Assembly: GCA_040510195.1 (NCBI GenBank)
Contig: JBEVJK010000086.1
Coordinates: 17,669 to 81,668, forward strand
Reading direction: 5' to 3'
Source: JBEVJK01 sp040510195
GTDB lineage: Bacteria; Pseudomonadota; Alphaproteobacteria; Rhizobiales; Rhizobiaceae
Length of the DNA: 64,000 nucleotides
Part shown: in pieces, positions 8,067 through 17,042 of the stretch
Numbering within the stretch: position 1 is the stretch's first letter
How the letters are laid out: every line of letters starts with the position of its first letter
Made by a program: the position numbers and the translations under genes
The notes under the pieces: generated by a model
Database searches by the model: none
What the model was told of the DNA's origin: nothing
What the model saw: only the letters and a program-made list of their open reading frames with translations

Positions 8067-9374
8067 TCAGTCCTTGAGCCCGTAGAGGCGCGCCCGGAAT
8101 GCCTCCTTGTCCTTGAGATACGTGCTTTTGAGCGTCTCCACAACGGCGGCGCGCTGCGCCTCGCTCCAGCCCTCGTAGTCCCGATAGAAGCCCTGCTTGT
8201 TGAAGACGTAGCGGGAGACGAAATCGTCCGGCACGAAGTCGGAGATCAGCCGGTTGGTGAGCCATGCGTCAGGATGGTCTGGCCGCGCACGCACCACCAG
8301 GAAGCGGTGCTCGGGCGGCATGTCCTCGATCCTGAGCTGGCCGAGCTGGGCGATCTCGCGCTTGGCGGAGTTGAGGAAAGGAAACGTTCCCTCGCGGCTG
8401 ATCAGATCCGCATGGCTGTGGATCCAAGTCTGCAGCCAGACCTTGTCGGCCTTGCCGAGGTCGCGTTCCGGCTCGAGCTTCTGGATCAGCGCCCTGAGCG
8501 CCATCTCGGCCCGGTGCTCCAGATAGCCTGAGGTCTCGATCCAGGAGGCCCGCGGCAGGTCGATCCGTCCGCTGCCGGCCAGGAATCGGAACACCCGGTC
8601 GGCGTCGCGGATCGACAGGTAGGAGACCTGCCATGGCCGCGAGCGGCGGAAGCCCGGCGCCGCCGGATCGCTGATCACCGTCGTGACGTCGGGATCGATG
8701 AACACGTAGAGTCCGCCGAAATGGCTGGTCCAGAAGGCGTTGTGGCGGAAGATCACCTGATCGGGCACCAGCGCGTTCTCGCGGATGTCGCCGGTCACCT
8801 TGGCGAGCTCCACCATGCGCGACAGCATGGCGGTGTCCCGCCACGCGTCGGGTTCCTGCTTCAGCCGGTCGACCAGGGTGCCGAGCTCGGCCGCCTTGCC
8901 GAGCACGTCCTCTGCCGACAGCACCCGGAACTCCACCTGGTTGATCGACAACAGGTCCTCGATGCTCTCCACCTTGGCGACCGAATCCTCGATCTCCCCG
9001 TAGATCACGTCCTTGATGGTCAGCGCGTCGATCGCCCGCTGGTTGCGGGTCATGAATTCGTAGACCAGCTGCGAGGTGTTGGAGAAGGCGGTGTGGACCA
9101 CCGGCAGGTCGACCTGCGCCGGCGTCAGGATGATGAAGCGACGGTTGACCTCGTTGGGGTCGAGATAGGAGGCGTCGCCCAGCTCCTCGGCGATTTCGGG
9201 CGAGAAGCCGGTGCGGTCGATCTGGAAGCGGGCGAGCTTTGTCGGCGGCAGGCCGAAGGCGGCAAGCGCCTTGTTGTAGCGCTCGACGAGATGCTTCTCC
9301 TCGATCTGCAGCAAGCGGCCGTAGATCAGCTCGTTGTCGCGCAGGAGGTCCGTGCTTGACGCCCTTTCAGGCAT
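8067..9374 (-). CDS. Conserved protein of unknown function (gene 4 of the AAA+ operon)
   Basis: A 435-residue protein with no signal peptide and no membrane segment. It is a charged, probably cytoplasmic globular protein containing FIDPDVTTVI, an Arg-rich FRRSRPWQVSYLSIRDADRVFRF block and a Trp/Tyr-rich C-terminus (DDFVSRYVFNKQGFYRDYEGWSEAQRAAV). I do not recognise a domain with known activity. NCBI may call this family DUF6638, but that is from memory and unchecked. Its ATG overlaps the last eight bases of the AAA+ gene, pointing to translational coupling and matched amounts of the two proteins. Confidence 0.75.
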   Translation of the reverse strand: MPERASSTDLLRDNELIYGRLLQIEEKHLVERYNKALAAFGLPPTKLARFQIDRTGFSPEIAEELGDASYLDPNEVNRRFIILTPAQVDLPVVHTAFSNTSQLVYEFMTRNQRAIDALTIKDVIYGEIEDSVAKVESIEDLLSINQVEFRVLSAEDVLGKAAELGTLVDRLKQEPDAWRDTAMLSRMVELAKVTGDIRENALVPDQVIFRHNAFWTSHFGGLYVFIDPDVTTVISDPAAPGFRRSRPWQVSYLSIRDADRVFRFLAGSGRIDLPRASWIETSGYLEHRAEMALRALIQKLEPERDLGKADKVWLQTWIHSHADLISREGTFPFLNSAKREIAQLGQLRIEDMPPEHRFLVVRARPDHPDAWLTNRLISDFVPDDFVSRYVFNKQGFYRDYEGWSEAQRAAVVETLKSTYLKDKEAFRARLYGLKD

Positions 9375-11274
9375 TCCACAACCCCTTGGCCTTCAGCGCC
9401 TCCATCTCGCGGACCGCCCGTTCCTTGAGCCTGACGTCGCGCAGCAGGCGCGACACGGCCGCGTCGTCGGCGCGGTCGGAGTAGCGGAACTCGCTGTCGG
9501 CGTAGCGGTTCACCTCCTGCATCACCATGTCCATCGTGAACGGCCCGCGCAGCTCCTCGATCATCGCCTTCTTCTCGTCGTAGCCCTTGTGCAGGAAGGC
9601 CTCGGGCGTCGCAAACCACTCGTCCGGCAGCTCGATGTCCATCGCCCGCATCTTGATGGCGTCGGTGACGTTCTTGATGGCGCGGCCCGTGAAGCGCGGC
9701 TCGGCCTCCTTGATCATGTGCAGATAGGTGCCGATGTCGGCCATGGTCTTCGGCTCGCCATTGTCCTTCATGAAGCGTTCGTAGACCTGGGCCAGCCCAT
9801 CCTCCTGCGGTCGCTCATGCGCCGCATAGGCCTCGCCCACCGCCCGCTTGATCTCCTGGGCGGCGTAGAGCGCATGCTCGCCGAGCGGGATCTCGTGGTT
9901 CTTGCCGGCGAGCAGGACGAAGATGTCGATGTAGTCGTCGCGCGTCTGCGGCCCGTCCACCAGCCAGCGCGCGCCGGCCCGCTGACGCAGCGCATCGTCG
10001 ACGTTCTCCGGATAGTTGGAGAACATGCCGAAGCTCGCGTTGCCGCGCACCACCGTGCCGGCGCCGCCGAAAGCGTCCATCAGCACGCCGGTGATCTCCT
10101 GCTGGCCTGCCGAGGCGCGGTCGTCGGAGCGCTTGGCAGCCACCTGGTCGATGTCGTCTATGGTGCCAAAGCCGATCGCCCGCGGGTTGAGGACGGTGTT
10201 GATGAATTGTCGGCAGTTCTGGCCCGACTTGCCCTGGTAGGACGAGATCTGGTCGACGCCGAAATTCTCGTAGACGAACGGATAGCCGGCCACCTGGCAA
10301 TAGCCGCTGACCAGCCCGGCGATCATCTGGATCAGCGTGGTCTTGCCGGTGCCTGGCGCCCCGTCGCCGATGAAGGTGAACAGGAAGCCGCCGAGCTCGA
10401 CGAACGGGTTCAGCTGCCGCTCGAAATCGTAGGCCACGAGCATCTTGGCGAGCTTCACCGACTGGTATTTGGCGATGTGGTTGCCGACCACCTCCTCCGG
10501 CTTCTTGAACGTCATGACCAGCGGCTTGGCCCGCTTGCCCGGCGCCACGTCGAAGCCGTCGAGCGTGAAATCGTCGGCGTCGATGCGGATATGCGCATTC
10601 TCGAACTCGCCGAGGCCGTCGAAGCGGCCCTTGCGCGTCAACAGACCGTCGATGGCGAGGCGGGCGAAGGCCCGGCAGCGTTGCGCGAGGTCGGCATCGT
10701 CCCTCGCCCTGGCCACCGCGCGATCGAGCCCGGCAACCAGCGCCTTCAGCGCATCGGGCGGCGTGTCGAAGAGGTAGTCCGGCTCGGCGAGGTCGTTGGG
10801 CGGCTCCCCTTCGCCGTCGATCGTCTGCAGCAGATAGGAGGCGAACGCGAAGGCGGCGACATAGGCCGCGGCCGCCTGCAGCGTCTTGAAGGTCGCTGCC
10901 TCCTCGCCTTCGAGCGGCGCCCGCTTGTTGCGGGCCTGCAACGCTTCCAGCGCGCTTCCCTGGGCGAACGCGTCCGCCACGGCCAGCGCCACGGCCAGCC
11001 CGCGCCGCGCCCTGACGAGGACCGTCTGCTGGACGACGGACAGCAGCGGATCCTCCGGCCGCATCGCCGCCACCGTCTTGGCAAGCTCCACCTCGCGCGT
11101 CTTGCGCACCCCACCGGTCGACACCGTAGGCACGAAGCGCCGCCCGGTGCCGGCGAGCGCGGCCGTCGAGCTGCCGCCCTCCTCCAGCACGACGATGCGG
11201 GTGATCATCGCCTGCGCGGTGCCGCGATGCTTCTCGATGTCGGCTTCGGGGATCGTGGTCAGGCCGGTGTCCAT
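9367..11274 (-). CDS. AAA+ ATPase with long N-terminal domain (gene 3 of the operon)
   Basis: 635 residues. An N-terminal region of about 290 residues, Ala-rich and helical, precedes a single AAA+ module. Walker A is GAPGTGKT (305-312). Walker B is IGFGTIDDID (367-376), with two acidic residues at its end. A sensor-like FGMFSNYPEN and an Arg-finger candidate in DDALRQRAGARW follow, and the C-terminal 150 residues are helical. Such modules remodel or unfold partner proteins or move complexes. Nothing identifies the substrate, and the module is not MoxR, ClpX, FtsH or a DNA helicase by its motifs. It overlaps the next gene by eight bases. Confidence 0.85.
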   Translation of the reverse strand: MDTGLTTIPEADIEKHRGTAQAMITRIVVLEEGGSSTAALAGTGRRFVPTVSTGGVRKTREVELAKTVAAMRPEDPLLSVVQQTVLVRARRGLAVALAVADAFAQGSALEALQARNKRAPLEGEEAATFKTLQAAAAYVAAFAFASYLLQTIDGEGEPPNDLAEPDYLFDTPPDALKALVAGLDRAVARARDDADLAQRCRAFARLAIDGLLTRKGRFDGLGEFENAHIRIDADDFTLDGFDVAPGKRAKPLVMTFKKPEEVVGNHIAKYQSVKLAKMLVAYDFERQLNPFVELGGFLFTFIGDGAPGTGKTTLIQMIAGLVSGYCQVAGYPFVYENFGVDQISSYQGKSGQNCRQFINTVLNPRAIGFGTIDDIDQVAAKRSDDRASAGQQEITGVLMDAFGGAGTVVRGNASFGMFSNYPENVDDALRQRAGARWLVDGPQTRDDYIDIFVLLAGKNHEIPLGEHALYAAQEIKRAVGEAYAAHERPQEDGLAQVYERFMKDNGEPKTMADIGTYLHMIKEAEPRFTGRAIKNVTDAIKMRAMDIELPDEWFATPEAFLHKGYDEKKAMIEELRGPFTMDMVMQEVNRYADSEFRYSDRADDAAVSRLLRDVRLKERAVREMEALKAKGLWNA

Positions 11275-11286
11275 TCTGCCTCCGGG

Positions 11287-12465
11287 TCAGACGTCGCTGA
11301 TCACCTGCCCCTTGGACAGGATATGCACCTTGTAGCCCGCGAAGATCGTCTGCGCCTCGCCCGCCGCATAAAGCGCCTGGTAGGCCTCGTGCGGGATCAG
11401 CGCGTGCTTCTCGTAGCTCGACACGCCCTGCCGCGCCGCCTCCAGGTCGTCGGTGTTGATGTAGAACTCCTGCGTCGCCTTGTCGCTCGACCACAGGCCT
11501 CGGCGGCCGGGTTTCTCGGACTGCGAGAACACCTCCTGGAGGGTCCAGGTGAGCAGCCAGGCGTTCTCCGGTCGCCGCACCTTGGAGAGCACTTCGGCCA
11601 CCACCGAATTGTTCTCCGTGATGCCGCTCGAATAGAAGGGACCGAGCACGAACCGCCGCAGCTGCGTCGGGTGAAGGGTCTCGAAATCCTTGTCGAGATT
11701 GCCGGCGATCGTCGCCGGCGACAGCGAATAGGCCGAGTTCTTCTCGGTGAAATCGTCGAAGCGATGCGCGAGCTCGGGATTGAGCAGGCCTTCCACCGGC
11801 AGCGGGATCTTGACCGTCTCGTCGAGCTTGCCGCTGTCGTCGACCAGCTGCGAGACCATCGCCTCGGACGAATCCTCGACCGTCGCCATGTAGATCAGCG
11901 GCAGGTTGGCGCTGCCGTCGAAGGTCGCCCAGTGGACGAGATAGTAGGGCCGCCCGGTCTTCGGGTTGACCGACACCGCCGCCGTCTCGGCCAGCGTGAA
12001 TGGCCCGAAGGTGTCGCCGTCCTTGATGTCCTCCAAGTAGAGCCGCTCCGCCATCGACCGCTGCAGCGCCGCAGGAAACTCCTTGTGGCGCAGGATGAAG
12101 TCGGCCATCTCGGCCCTCAGCGTGTCCGGCTCGGGGATGTTGGCGAGCCGTTCCGGCGCCTGCCGGCGGTCGTTCTCCAGCTCGAGCACGTTCTGGAACA
12201 CCGGAAATCCCGAGTCGGCGCGCGAGATCTTGAAGCGCTCCATGAAGCCCAGGCGGTTGCGCCAGGACGAGAACGATCTCTCCAGCCGGCCGATGTAGCC
12301 GGAGACGATCTTGGCGACCAGGTCGTGCCGGTAGAGCGGCGAGCGGTCGTCGCGCATGAAGATGTTGAGCCCTTCAAGCGCCGCCGCGATCGCCGCGAAA
12401 TAGCGTTCGGCGGGGTCCGCGGCGGGCGCCGCGCCGGCGAGCGGCGAGGAGGCTGCGTCGGGCAT
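11287..12465 (-). CDS. Conserved protein of unknown function (gene 2 of the AAA+ operon)
   Basis: 392 residues, no signal peptide or membrane segment. Recognisable stretches are an N-terminal helical part (SGYIGRLERSFSSWRNRLGFMERFKIS), a central beta-rich part around DTFGPFTLAETAAVSVNPKTGRPYY, and a C-terminal part ending in GQVISDV. No catalytic motif is visible. It starts 11 bases after the coiled-coil gene and ends 12 bases before the AAA+ gene. Its constant company suggests a structural or adaptor role in the same complex, which is inference. Confidence 0.75.
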   Translation of the reverse strand: MPDAASSPLAGAAPAADPAERYFAAIAAALEGLNIFMRDDRSPLYRHDLVAKIVSGYIGRLERSFSSWRNRLGFMERFKISRADSGFPVFQNVLELENDRRQAPERLANIPEPDTLRAEMADFILRHKEFPAALQRSMAERLYLEDIKDGDTFGPFTLAETAAVSVNPKTGRPYYLVHWATFDGSANLPLIYMATVEDSSEAMVSQLVDDSGKLDETVKIPLPVEGLLNPELAHRFDDFTEKNSAYSLSPATIAGNLDKDFETLHPTQLRRFVLGPFYSSGITENNSVVAEVLSKVRRPENAWLLTWTLQEVFSQSEKPGRRGLWSSDKATQEFYINTDDLEAARQGVSSYEKHALIPHEAYQALYAAGEAQTIFAGYKVHILSKGQVISDV

Positions 12466-12476
12466 TTCCGGCCGGA

Positions 12477-13568
12477 TCAGGTCTCGCCCACGTAGTCGGC
12501 GGCGTTGTGCTTGCGCATAACCTCGTCGAAACGGCGGGCGAACGCGTCGTCGGCGAGCTTCTTGCGGCGCTGGATGTCCTCGGTGGCGACCATGTTCTTC
12601 TCGTGCAGCTCCAATAGGTCGCCGATGTGCTTCTGGGCGGCTGCGCCGATGCCGGCCATGGTCTCCTCGGCGGTGGTGTCGACCTGGCTGCCGAGCGTGT
12701 TGATCTTGTGGGCGACGTCCTGCTGGGCGGCCGTCTTGAGGCTGTCCTCGAGCGCCTTGTAGAGCACGATGCGCTGCTCGGTGTCGATGGTGAGCTTGTT
12801 GATCAGCGTGTTCTGCGCCGCGATCTGGTTGTTGAGCGAATCCACGAAGGTCTGGAACATCGAGGTGTAGCGCTCCAGCGTCTGGCTCTCCGCAAGCAAT
12901 TCCTGCTCCTTGGCCTGCCTCTCGTTGTATTCGGTAGCGAGCTTGGACCGGTCGCCCTCCAGCTGCGTCCGCTCCTTCTGGTTGGTCGATGCGGCGATCT
13001 TGTTCTCGATGTCGAGCAGCAGCGGGTTGAGCTCCTCGATCCGCTTCTGGGTCGACGTCAGGTTCTCCATCGTCGCCTTGCGGCGCTCGATAACCTGGGC
13101 AAGGCTGGCCTCCGAGGTCTTGTAGCGGGCGTCGAGCACCTGCTTCTGGGCCTTCAGGATGCCGACGATGGTGTCCGACTTGGACAACAGCTCCTGCAGG
13201 TTGCCGGCCAGCGACATGTTGCGCACGCGGTCCGTGCGCATGCGCTGCTTGGCCTGCTCGGAGAAGACGCCGACCACGCTCTCCCAGCCGGTGTAGCTCT
13301 TCATGCTCTCGAACTCGGTGCCGAACACGTTGGTGGCGTCCTCGAGCCCGATGATGAGGTCGGCAATGTTCGCCTCCATCACCTTCTGCTGCTTGACGAC
13401 GTCCTCGATGCGGGCGTTCTCGATGTCGAAATCGGCCGAGCCGATGGACTTGTCGGCCTTGGCGAGCGTCTCCAACACGCTCCCCGACTGCTCGATCCTG
13501 CCTCGCATCTCCTCCACCTGGGCCTTGGTCTTGGCGATCTCCTGGTCGAAATGCTGCATGCTGGCCAT
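12477..13568 (-). CDS. Long coiled-coil protein (first gene of the AAA+ operon)
   Basis: A 363-residue protein that is almost wholly helical. Heptad-like Leu/Ile spacing with abundant Glu, Lys and Gln runs from about residue 5 to 350, and there are almost no Pro or Gly residues between 110 and 280. There is no signal peptide or membrane segment. ATG at 13568 follows a strong GGAGG site; an in-frame start upstream would add a low-complexity tail without a ribosome site. The protein recalls cytoplasmic scaffolds or membrane-remodelling coiled coils (PspA-like in appearance only). I find no sequence match by eye to PspA or TelA. As first and probably most translated gene, it is a candidate ATPase substrate. 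Confidence 0.75.
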   Translation of the reverse strand: MASMQHFDQEIAKTKAQVEEMRGRIEQSGSVLETLAKADKSIGSADFDIENARIEDVVKQQKVMEANIADLIIGLEDATNVFGTEFESMKSYTGWESVVGVFSEQAKQRMRTDRVRNMSLAGNLQELLSKSDTIVGILKAQKQVLDARYKTSEASLAQVIERRKATMENLTSTQKRIEELNPLLLDIENKIAASTNQKERTQLEGDRSKLATEYNERQAKEQELLAESQTLERYTSMFQTFVDSLNNQIAAQNTLINKLTIDTEQRIVLYKALEDSLKTAAQQDVAHKINTLGSQVDTTAEETMAGIGAAAQKHIGDLLELHEKNMVATEDIQRRKKLADDAFARRFDEVMRKHNAADYVGET

Positions 13569-13606
13569 CGGATTCCTCCAAGCGTGAGCCACCGGTCGGT
13601 GAGCGA

Positions 13607-13635
13607 ATATAGGGGCGCCCCCCGGCGATGGAAAG
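13607..13635 (-). promoter_or_regulatory. Probable promoter of the AAA+ operon
   Basis: On the minus strand CTTTCC (13630-13635), a 17-base spacer and CTATAT (13607-13612). CTATAT is the usual rhizobial housekeeping -10 box; the -35 is weak. Transcription would start about 30 bases upstream of the coiled-coil gene. Confidence 0.5.
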
Positions 13636-13842
13636 CGGCTGGTCGGGCACACGCTTGGCTGGCAGGCTGGCAAGTCGCACCGCCACGCACCCCTGCCGGT
13701 GTCGTTCTGAGGCAAGCGGGCGCCGCGGGCCGCATGGACGAGCCGCTTGAATCGGCCACAAAATGGTGTTTGGCTCGCGCCACTCGAAGCGGGACAAGAT
13801 CAAACACTCCGCTTTTCGCGAGCTTCAATGGGAGAAACTGCA

Positions 13843-14778
13843 ATGTCGTCAATGAAATCCTTTGCCGCCGCGCTTGGCTTGGCGGCGGTTCTGACCTCCG
13901 GTGCGGCCTTCGCCGCCGACCCCGAGAGCTGCAAGGCGGTCCGCCTCTCCGATGTCGGCTGGACCGACATTCAAGCCACCACCGGCGTCACCGCCGTGCT
14001 GCTCGCCGCGCTCGGCTACGAGCCCGAGGTGATCCAGCTTTCGGTGCCCGTCACCTACGCGTCTCTGAAGAACAAGGACGTCGACGTCTTCCTCGGCAAC
14101 TGGATGCCGTCGATGACCAACGACATCAAGGACTACACGGCGGACGGCTCGGTCGAGACGATCTCGCAGAACCTCGAGGGCGCCGGCTACGGCCTCGTGG
14201 TGCCCACCTACGTCGCCGAGGCCGGCGTCAAGACGCTGACCGACATCGGCAAGTTCAAGGACAAGTTCGACGGCAAGATCTACGGCATCGAGGCCGGCAA
14301 CGACGGCAACCGCATCATTCTAGACATGATCTCCAAGCCCGAGAGCAACCTCGACGGTTTCGAGCTGGTCGAATCCTCCGAGGCCGGCATGCTGACCCAG
14401 GCCGAGCAGTCGATGAAGGACAACTCCTGGATCGTCTTCCTGGGCTGGACGCCACACCCGGTGATGGGCGAGATGAAGATCACCTATCTCGACGGCATGG
14501 GGGATTCCGGCTTCGGCGCCGCCACCGTCCACACCAATGTCCGGCAGGGCTACGTCCAGGAGTGCCCCAACGTCGGCAAGTTCATCCAGAACCTCAAATT
14601 TTCGCTCTCCATGGAAAACGAGATGATGGACCTGATCCTCAAGGGCGGCGACCCTCAGACCGTCGCCAAGGATTGGCTCAAGGCCCATCCCGACGTCGCC
14701 GGCCCCTGGATCCAGGGCGTCACCACCTTCGACGGCGGCGATGCGGCCGCAGCCACCAAGGCGGCGCTGGAGGGCTGA
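13843..14778 (+). CDS. choX: Choline ABC transporter, substrate-binding protein
   Basis: A 311-residue periplasmic protein with a signal peptide (about 1-23, ending GAAFA). Trp-rich binding-site segments typical of ChoX and OpuAC-type quaternary-amine receptors are present: DVGWTDIQ, GNWMPSM, GIEAGNDGNR and LGWTPHPVM. These form the aromatic box for the trimethylammonium group. ATG 13843 follows GGGAGAA. First gene of choXWV, which imports choline for conversion to glycine betaine or use as carbon and nitrogen. A terminator-like hairpin (14813-14843) separates it from choW and would let it be made in excess over the membrane parts. Confidence 0.92.
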   Translation: MSSMKSFAAALGLAAVLTSGAAFAADPESCKAVRLSDVGWTDIQATTGVTAVLLAALGYEPEVIQLSVPVTYASLKNKDVDVFLGNWMPSMTNDIKDYTADGSVETISQNLEGAGYGLVVPTYVAEAGVKTLTDIGKFKDKFDGKIYGIEAGNDGNRIILDMISKPESNLDGFELVESSEAGMLTQAEQSMKDNSWIVFLGWTPHPVMGEMKITYLDGMGDSGFGAATVHTNVRQGYVQECPNVGKFIQNLKFSLSMENEMMDLILKGGDPQTVAKDWLKAHPDVAGPWIQGVTTFDGGDAAAATKAALEG

Positions 14779-14812
14779 TCTCCCTCGACCGGCCGGCTTT
14801 CGGCTTGATCAG

Positions 14813-14843
14813 GGGCAGCCATTCAGAAATGGCTGCCCTTTTT
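14813..14843 (+). terminator. Hairpin with T-run between choX and choW
   Basis: An 11-bp perfect stem (14813-14823 with 14828-14838), a four-base loop (CAGA) and TTTTT. It looks like a strong intrinsic terminator, yet it sits inside the choXWV unit. Partial read-through or protection of the choX message from decay would explain it. Confidence 0.8.
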
Positions 14844-14864
14844 CGTTTCCTGTGACAAGATGGC

Positions 14865-14888
14865 GGCGGACGCCCGCGGGCGTCCGCC
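14865..14888 (+). repeat. 24-base perfect palindrome upstream of choW
   Basis: The 12-base arm GGCGGACGCCCG is followed directly by its reverse complement, with no spacer. It lies 33 bases before the choW ATG, just after the intercistronic terminator. It could be a second hairpin that stabilises the processed message or a binding site for a dimeric protein; the sequence does not decide. Confidence 0.7.
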
Positions 14889-14921
14889 GGGGGCGATGCA
14901 GGGGATCATCAAGAGGGGACC

Positions 14922-15776
14922 ATGGATCCGATCTCGAAATTTCTGGCCGCCTACAAAATTCCTATCGGCCCGTGGGGCAAGGCCTTCTTCGATTTCCTGA
15001 CCGACAACTTCAACGTCTTCTTCCGCGGGCTATCCAACGGCCTCAACTTTCTTCTGGACGGCCTCGTCGACACGCTGCTTCTTCTGCCTCCGGTGCTGCT
15101 GGTGGCGCTGATCGCTCTCTTGGCCTGGTATCTCCAGCGCTCCCGCGCGCTCGCCGTCGGCGTGGCGATCGGCCTGCTGTTCATCATCAACCAGAACCTC
15201 TGGAAGCAGACCGTCGAGACCCTCGTGCTCGTCGTCGCCGCCGCCGCCGCATCCATGCTGATCGGCGTGCCGCTCGGTATCTGGGCCGCCCACAAGCCCA
15301 AGGTCTACCGGGTGATGTTGCCTGTCCTCGACCTCATGCAGACGCTGCCGACCTTCGTCTACCTGATCCCGGTGCTGACCTTGTTCGGCCTCGGCAACGC
15401 GCCCGGCCTGATCGTCACCATCATCTTCGTCATTCCGACCGCCGTGCGCCTGACCCATCTCGGCGTGGTCTCGGTGCCCAAGGCGATCATCGAGGCCGGC
15501 GAGGCCTTCGGCGCCACCCCCCGCCAGCTCCTCTGGAAGGTCGAGCTGCCGGCCGCGCTGCCCACCATAATGGCCGGCCTGACGCAATGCATCATGCTGT
15601 CGCTGTCGATGGTGGTGTTCGCCGCCCTGATCGGCGCCGGCGGGCTGGGCACCGAGATCAACCGGGCGCTCGGCTCGCGCAAGATCGACCTCGGGCTGGA
15701 GGCCGGCCTTGCCATCGTCGTGCTGGCCATCGTGCTCGACCGCATGACCCGTCTGGGCGTGGGAGACAAGAAATGA
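14922..15776 (+). CDS. choW: Choline ABC transporter, permease
   Basis: A 284-residue inner-membrane protein with about seven hydrophobic segments. The binding-protein-dependent permease loop (EAGEAFGATPRQLLWKVELPAALPTIMAGL) contains the EAA motif that docks on the ATPase. The ProW/OpuAB type is clear from the N-terminal KFFDFLTDN-like region and the PTFVYLIPVL block. ATG 14922 follows GGGGACC. Its stop overlaps the choV start (ATGA). Confidence 0.9.
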   Translation: MDPISKFLAAYKIPIGPWGKAFFDFLTDNFNVFFRGLSNGLNFLLDGLVDTLLLLPPVLLVALIALLAWYLQRSRALAVGVAIGLLFIINQNLWKQTVETLVLVVAAAAASMLIGVPLGIWAAHKPKVYRVMLPVLDLMQTLPTFVYLIPVLTLFGLGNAPGLIVTIIFVIPTAVRLTHLGVVSVPKAIIEAGEAFGATPRQLLWKVELPAALPTIMAGLTQCIMLSLSMVVFAALIGAGGLGTEINRALGSRKIDLGLEAGLAIVVLAIVLDRMTRLGVGDKK

Positions 15777-16960
15777 ACGTCGCTGTGGACTTCAAGAACG
15801 TCGACATCGTCTTCGGCACCGACACCACAGCGGCGCTCGCCATGGTCAACCAGGGCGCCACGCGCGCCGAAATCCTGGAGAAGACCGGCAACGTGCTGGG
15901 CTGCGCCGGCGCCAACCTGACCGTGCACGAGGGCGAGATCTCCGTCCTCATGGGCCTGTCGGGCTCCGGCAAGTCGACGCTGCTGCGGGCCGTCAACCGG
16001 CTCAACATCGTCAGCCGCGGCCAGGTGCTGGTTCGCGAAGGCGACCGCATGGTCGACGTGGTGACCTGCGACGGGCCCACCTTGCGCCGGCTCAGGCAGC
16101 ACCAGGTGGCGATGGTGTTCCAGCAGTTCGGCCTTTTGCCCTGGAGGACCGTCGAGCAGAATGTCGGCCTGGGCCTGGAGCTCGCCGGCATGCCGGACGC
16201 CGAGCGCGCCGAGCGCGTCGCCCGCCAGCTCAAGCTGGTGAACCTCGACCCGTGGGCCAAGAAATACGCCCATGAGCTCTCCGGCGGCATGCAGCAGCGC
16301 GTCGGCCTGGCCCGCGCCTTCGCCACCGAGGCGCCGATCCTCCTGATGGACGAGCCCTTTTCGGCCCTCGACCCGCTGATCAGGACCAAGCTCCAGGACG
16401 AGCTGCTGCAGCTGCAAGCGACGCTCAAGAAGACCATCATCTTCGTCAGCCACGACCTGGAGGAGGCGCTGAAGATCGGCAGTCACATCACCATCATGGA
16501 GGGCGGCCGCATCGTCCAGACCGGTGCGCCGGAGGACATCGTGCTGAGGCCCGCCAACGACTACGTCCGCGACTTCATCGCCAACGTGAACCCGCTGTCG
16601 GTGCTGACCGCCTGGAACGTCATGCGCGATCGGCGCGACCTCGAAGCGGCCGGCCGCGGCTGGATCTGGCTCGACCGCCGCAAGACCACCCGCTTCAAGA
16701 TCGACAAGGACGGCCTGGTCGCCGCCGCCGAGCGCGACGGCCGGCCCGCCGTCTGGGTCTCTTGCGACGACATGGAGAAGCTGCCGGAGGACACGCCGCA
16801 GGTCTTCTGGGCCAGGCCCGGCACCTCGTTGAAGACGGTGATGCTCGCCATGCACCGCTCGCAGACCTCGCCGGTGGCGCTGTTCGACGAGCAGTCGCGC
16901 TTCGTCGGCGCGATCGGCATCCGCGACGTGCTGTCGGCGGTGCTGCGCCGCGCCGCCTGA
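15773..16960 (+). CDS. choV: Choline ABC transporter, ATP-binding subunit
   Basis: 395 residues. Walker A is GLSGSGKST, the signature is LSGGMQQR and Walker B is ILLMDEPFSALD. After residue 280 comes a C-terminal CBS-like tail (WARPGTSLKTVMLAMHRSQTSPVALFDEQSRFVGAIGIRDVL), as in ProV/OpuAA, which in relatives senses ionic strength. The N-terminal DTTAALAMVNQGATRAEILEKTG insertion is typical of ChoV. Translation is coupled to choW by the ATGA overlap. Confidence 0.92.
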   Translation: MNVAVDFKNVDIVFGTDTTAALAMVNQGATRAEILEKTGNVLGCAGANLTVHEGEISVLMGLSGSGKSTLLRAVNRLNIVSRGQVLVREGDRMVDVVTCDGPTLRRLRQHQVAMVFQQFGLLPWRTVEQNVGLGLELAGMPDAERAERVARQLKLVNLDPWAKKYAHELSGGMQQRVGLARAFATEAPILLMDEPFSALDPLIRTKLQDELLQLQATLKKTIIFVSHDLEEALKIGSHITIMEGGRIVQTGAPEDIVLRPANDYVRDFIANVNPLSVLTAWNVMRDRRDLEAAGRGWIWLDRRKTTRFKIDKDGLVAAAERDGRPAVWVSCDDMEKLPEDTPQVFWARPGTSLKTVMLAMHRSQTSPVALFDEQSRFVGAIGIRDVLSAVLRRAA

Positions 16961-17042
16961 ACGGGGCCTGGCCGGCCGGATGGACCCGGCGTTGCAGATG
17001 TGACAGACTGGCGCCGCAGCGGCCCCCTGACGGGCGCCGCCG

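Noticed and set aside
9334..12495. A 1053-codon plus-strand open frame
   Set aside because: Antisense to the AAA+ operon, with low-complexity composition and no domains. The minus-strand frames have Walker motifs and operon spacing.
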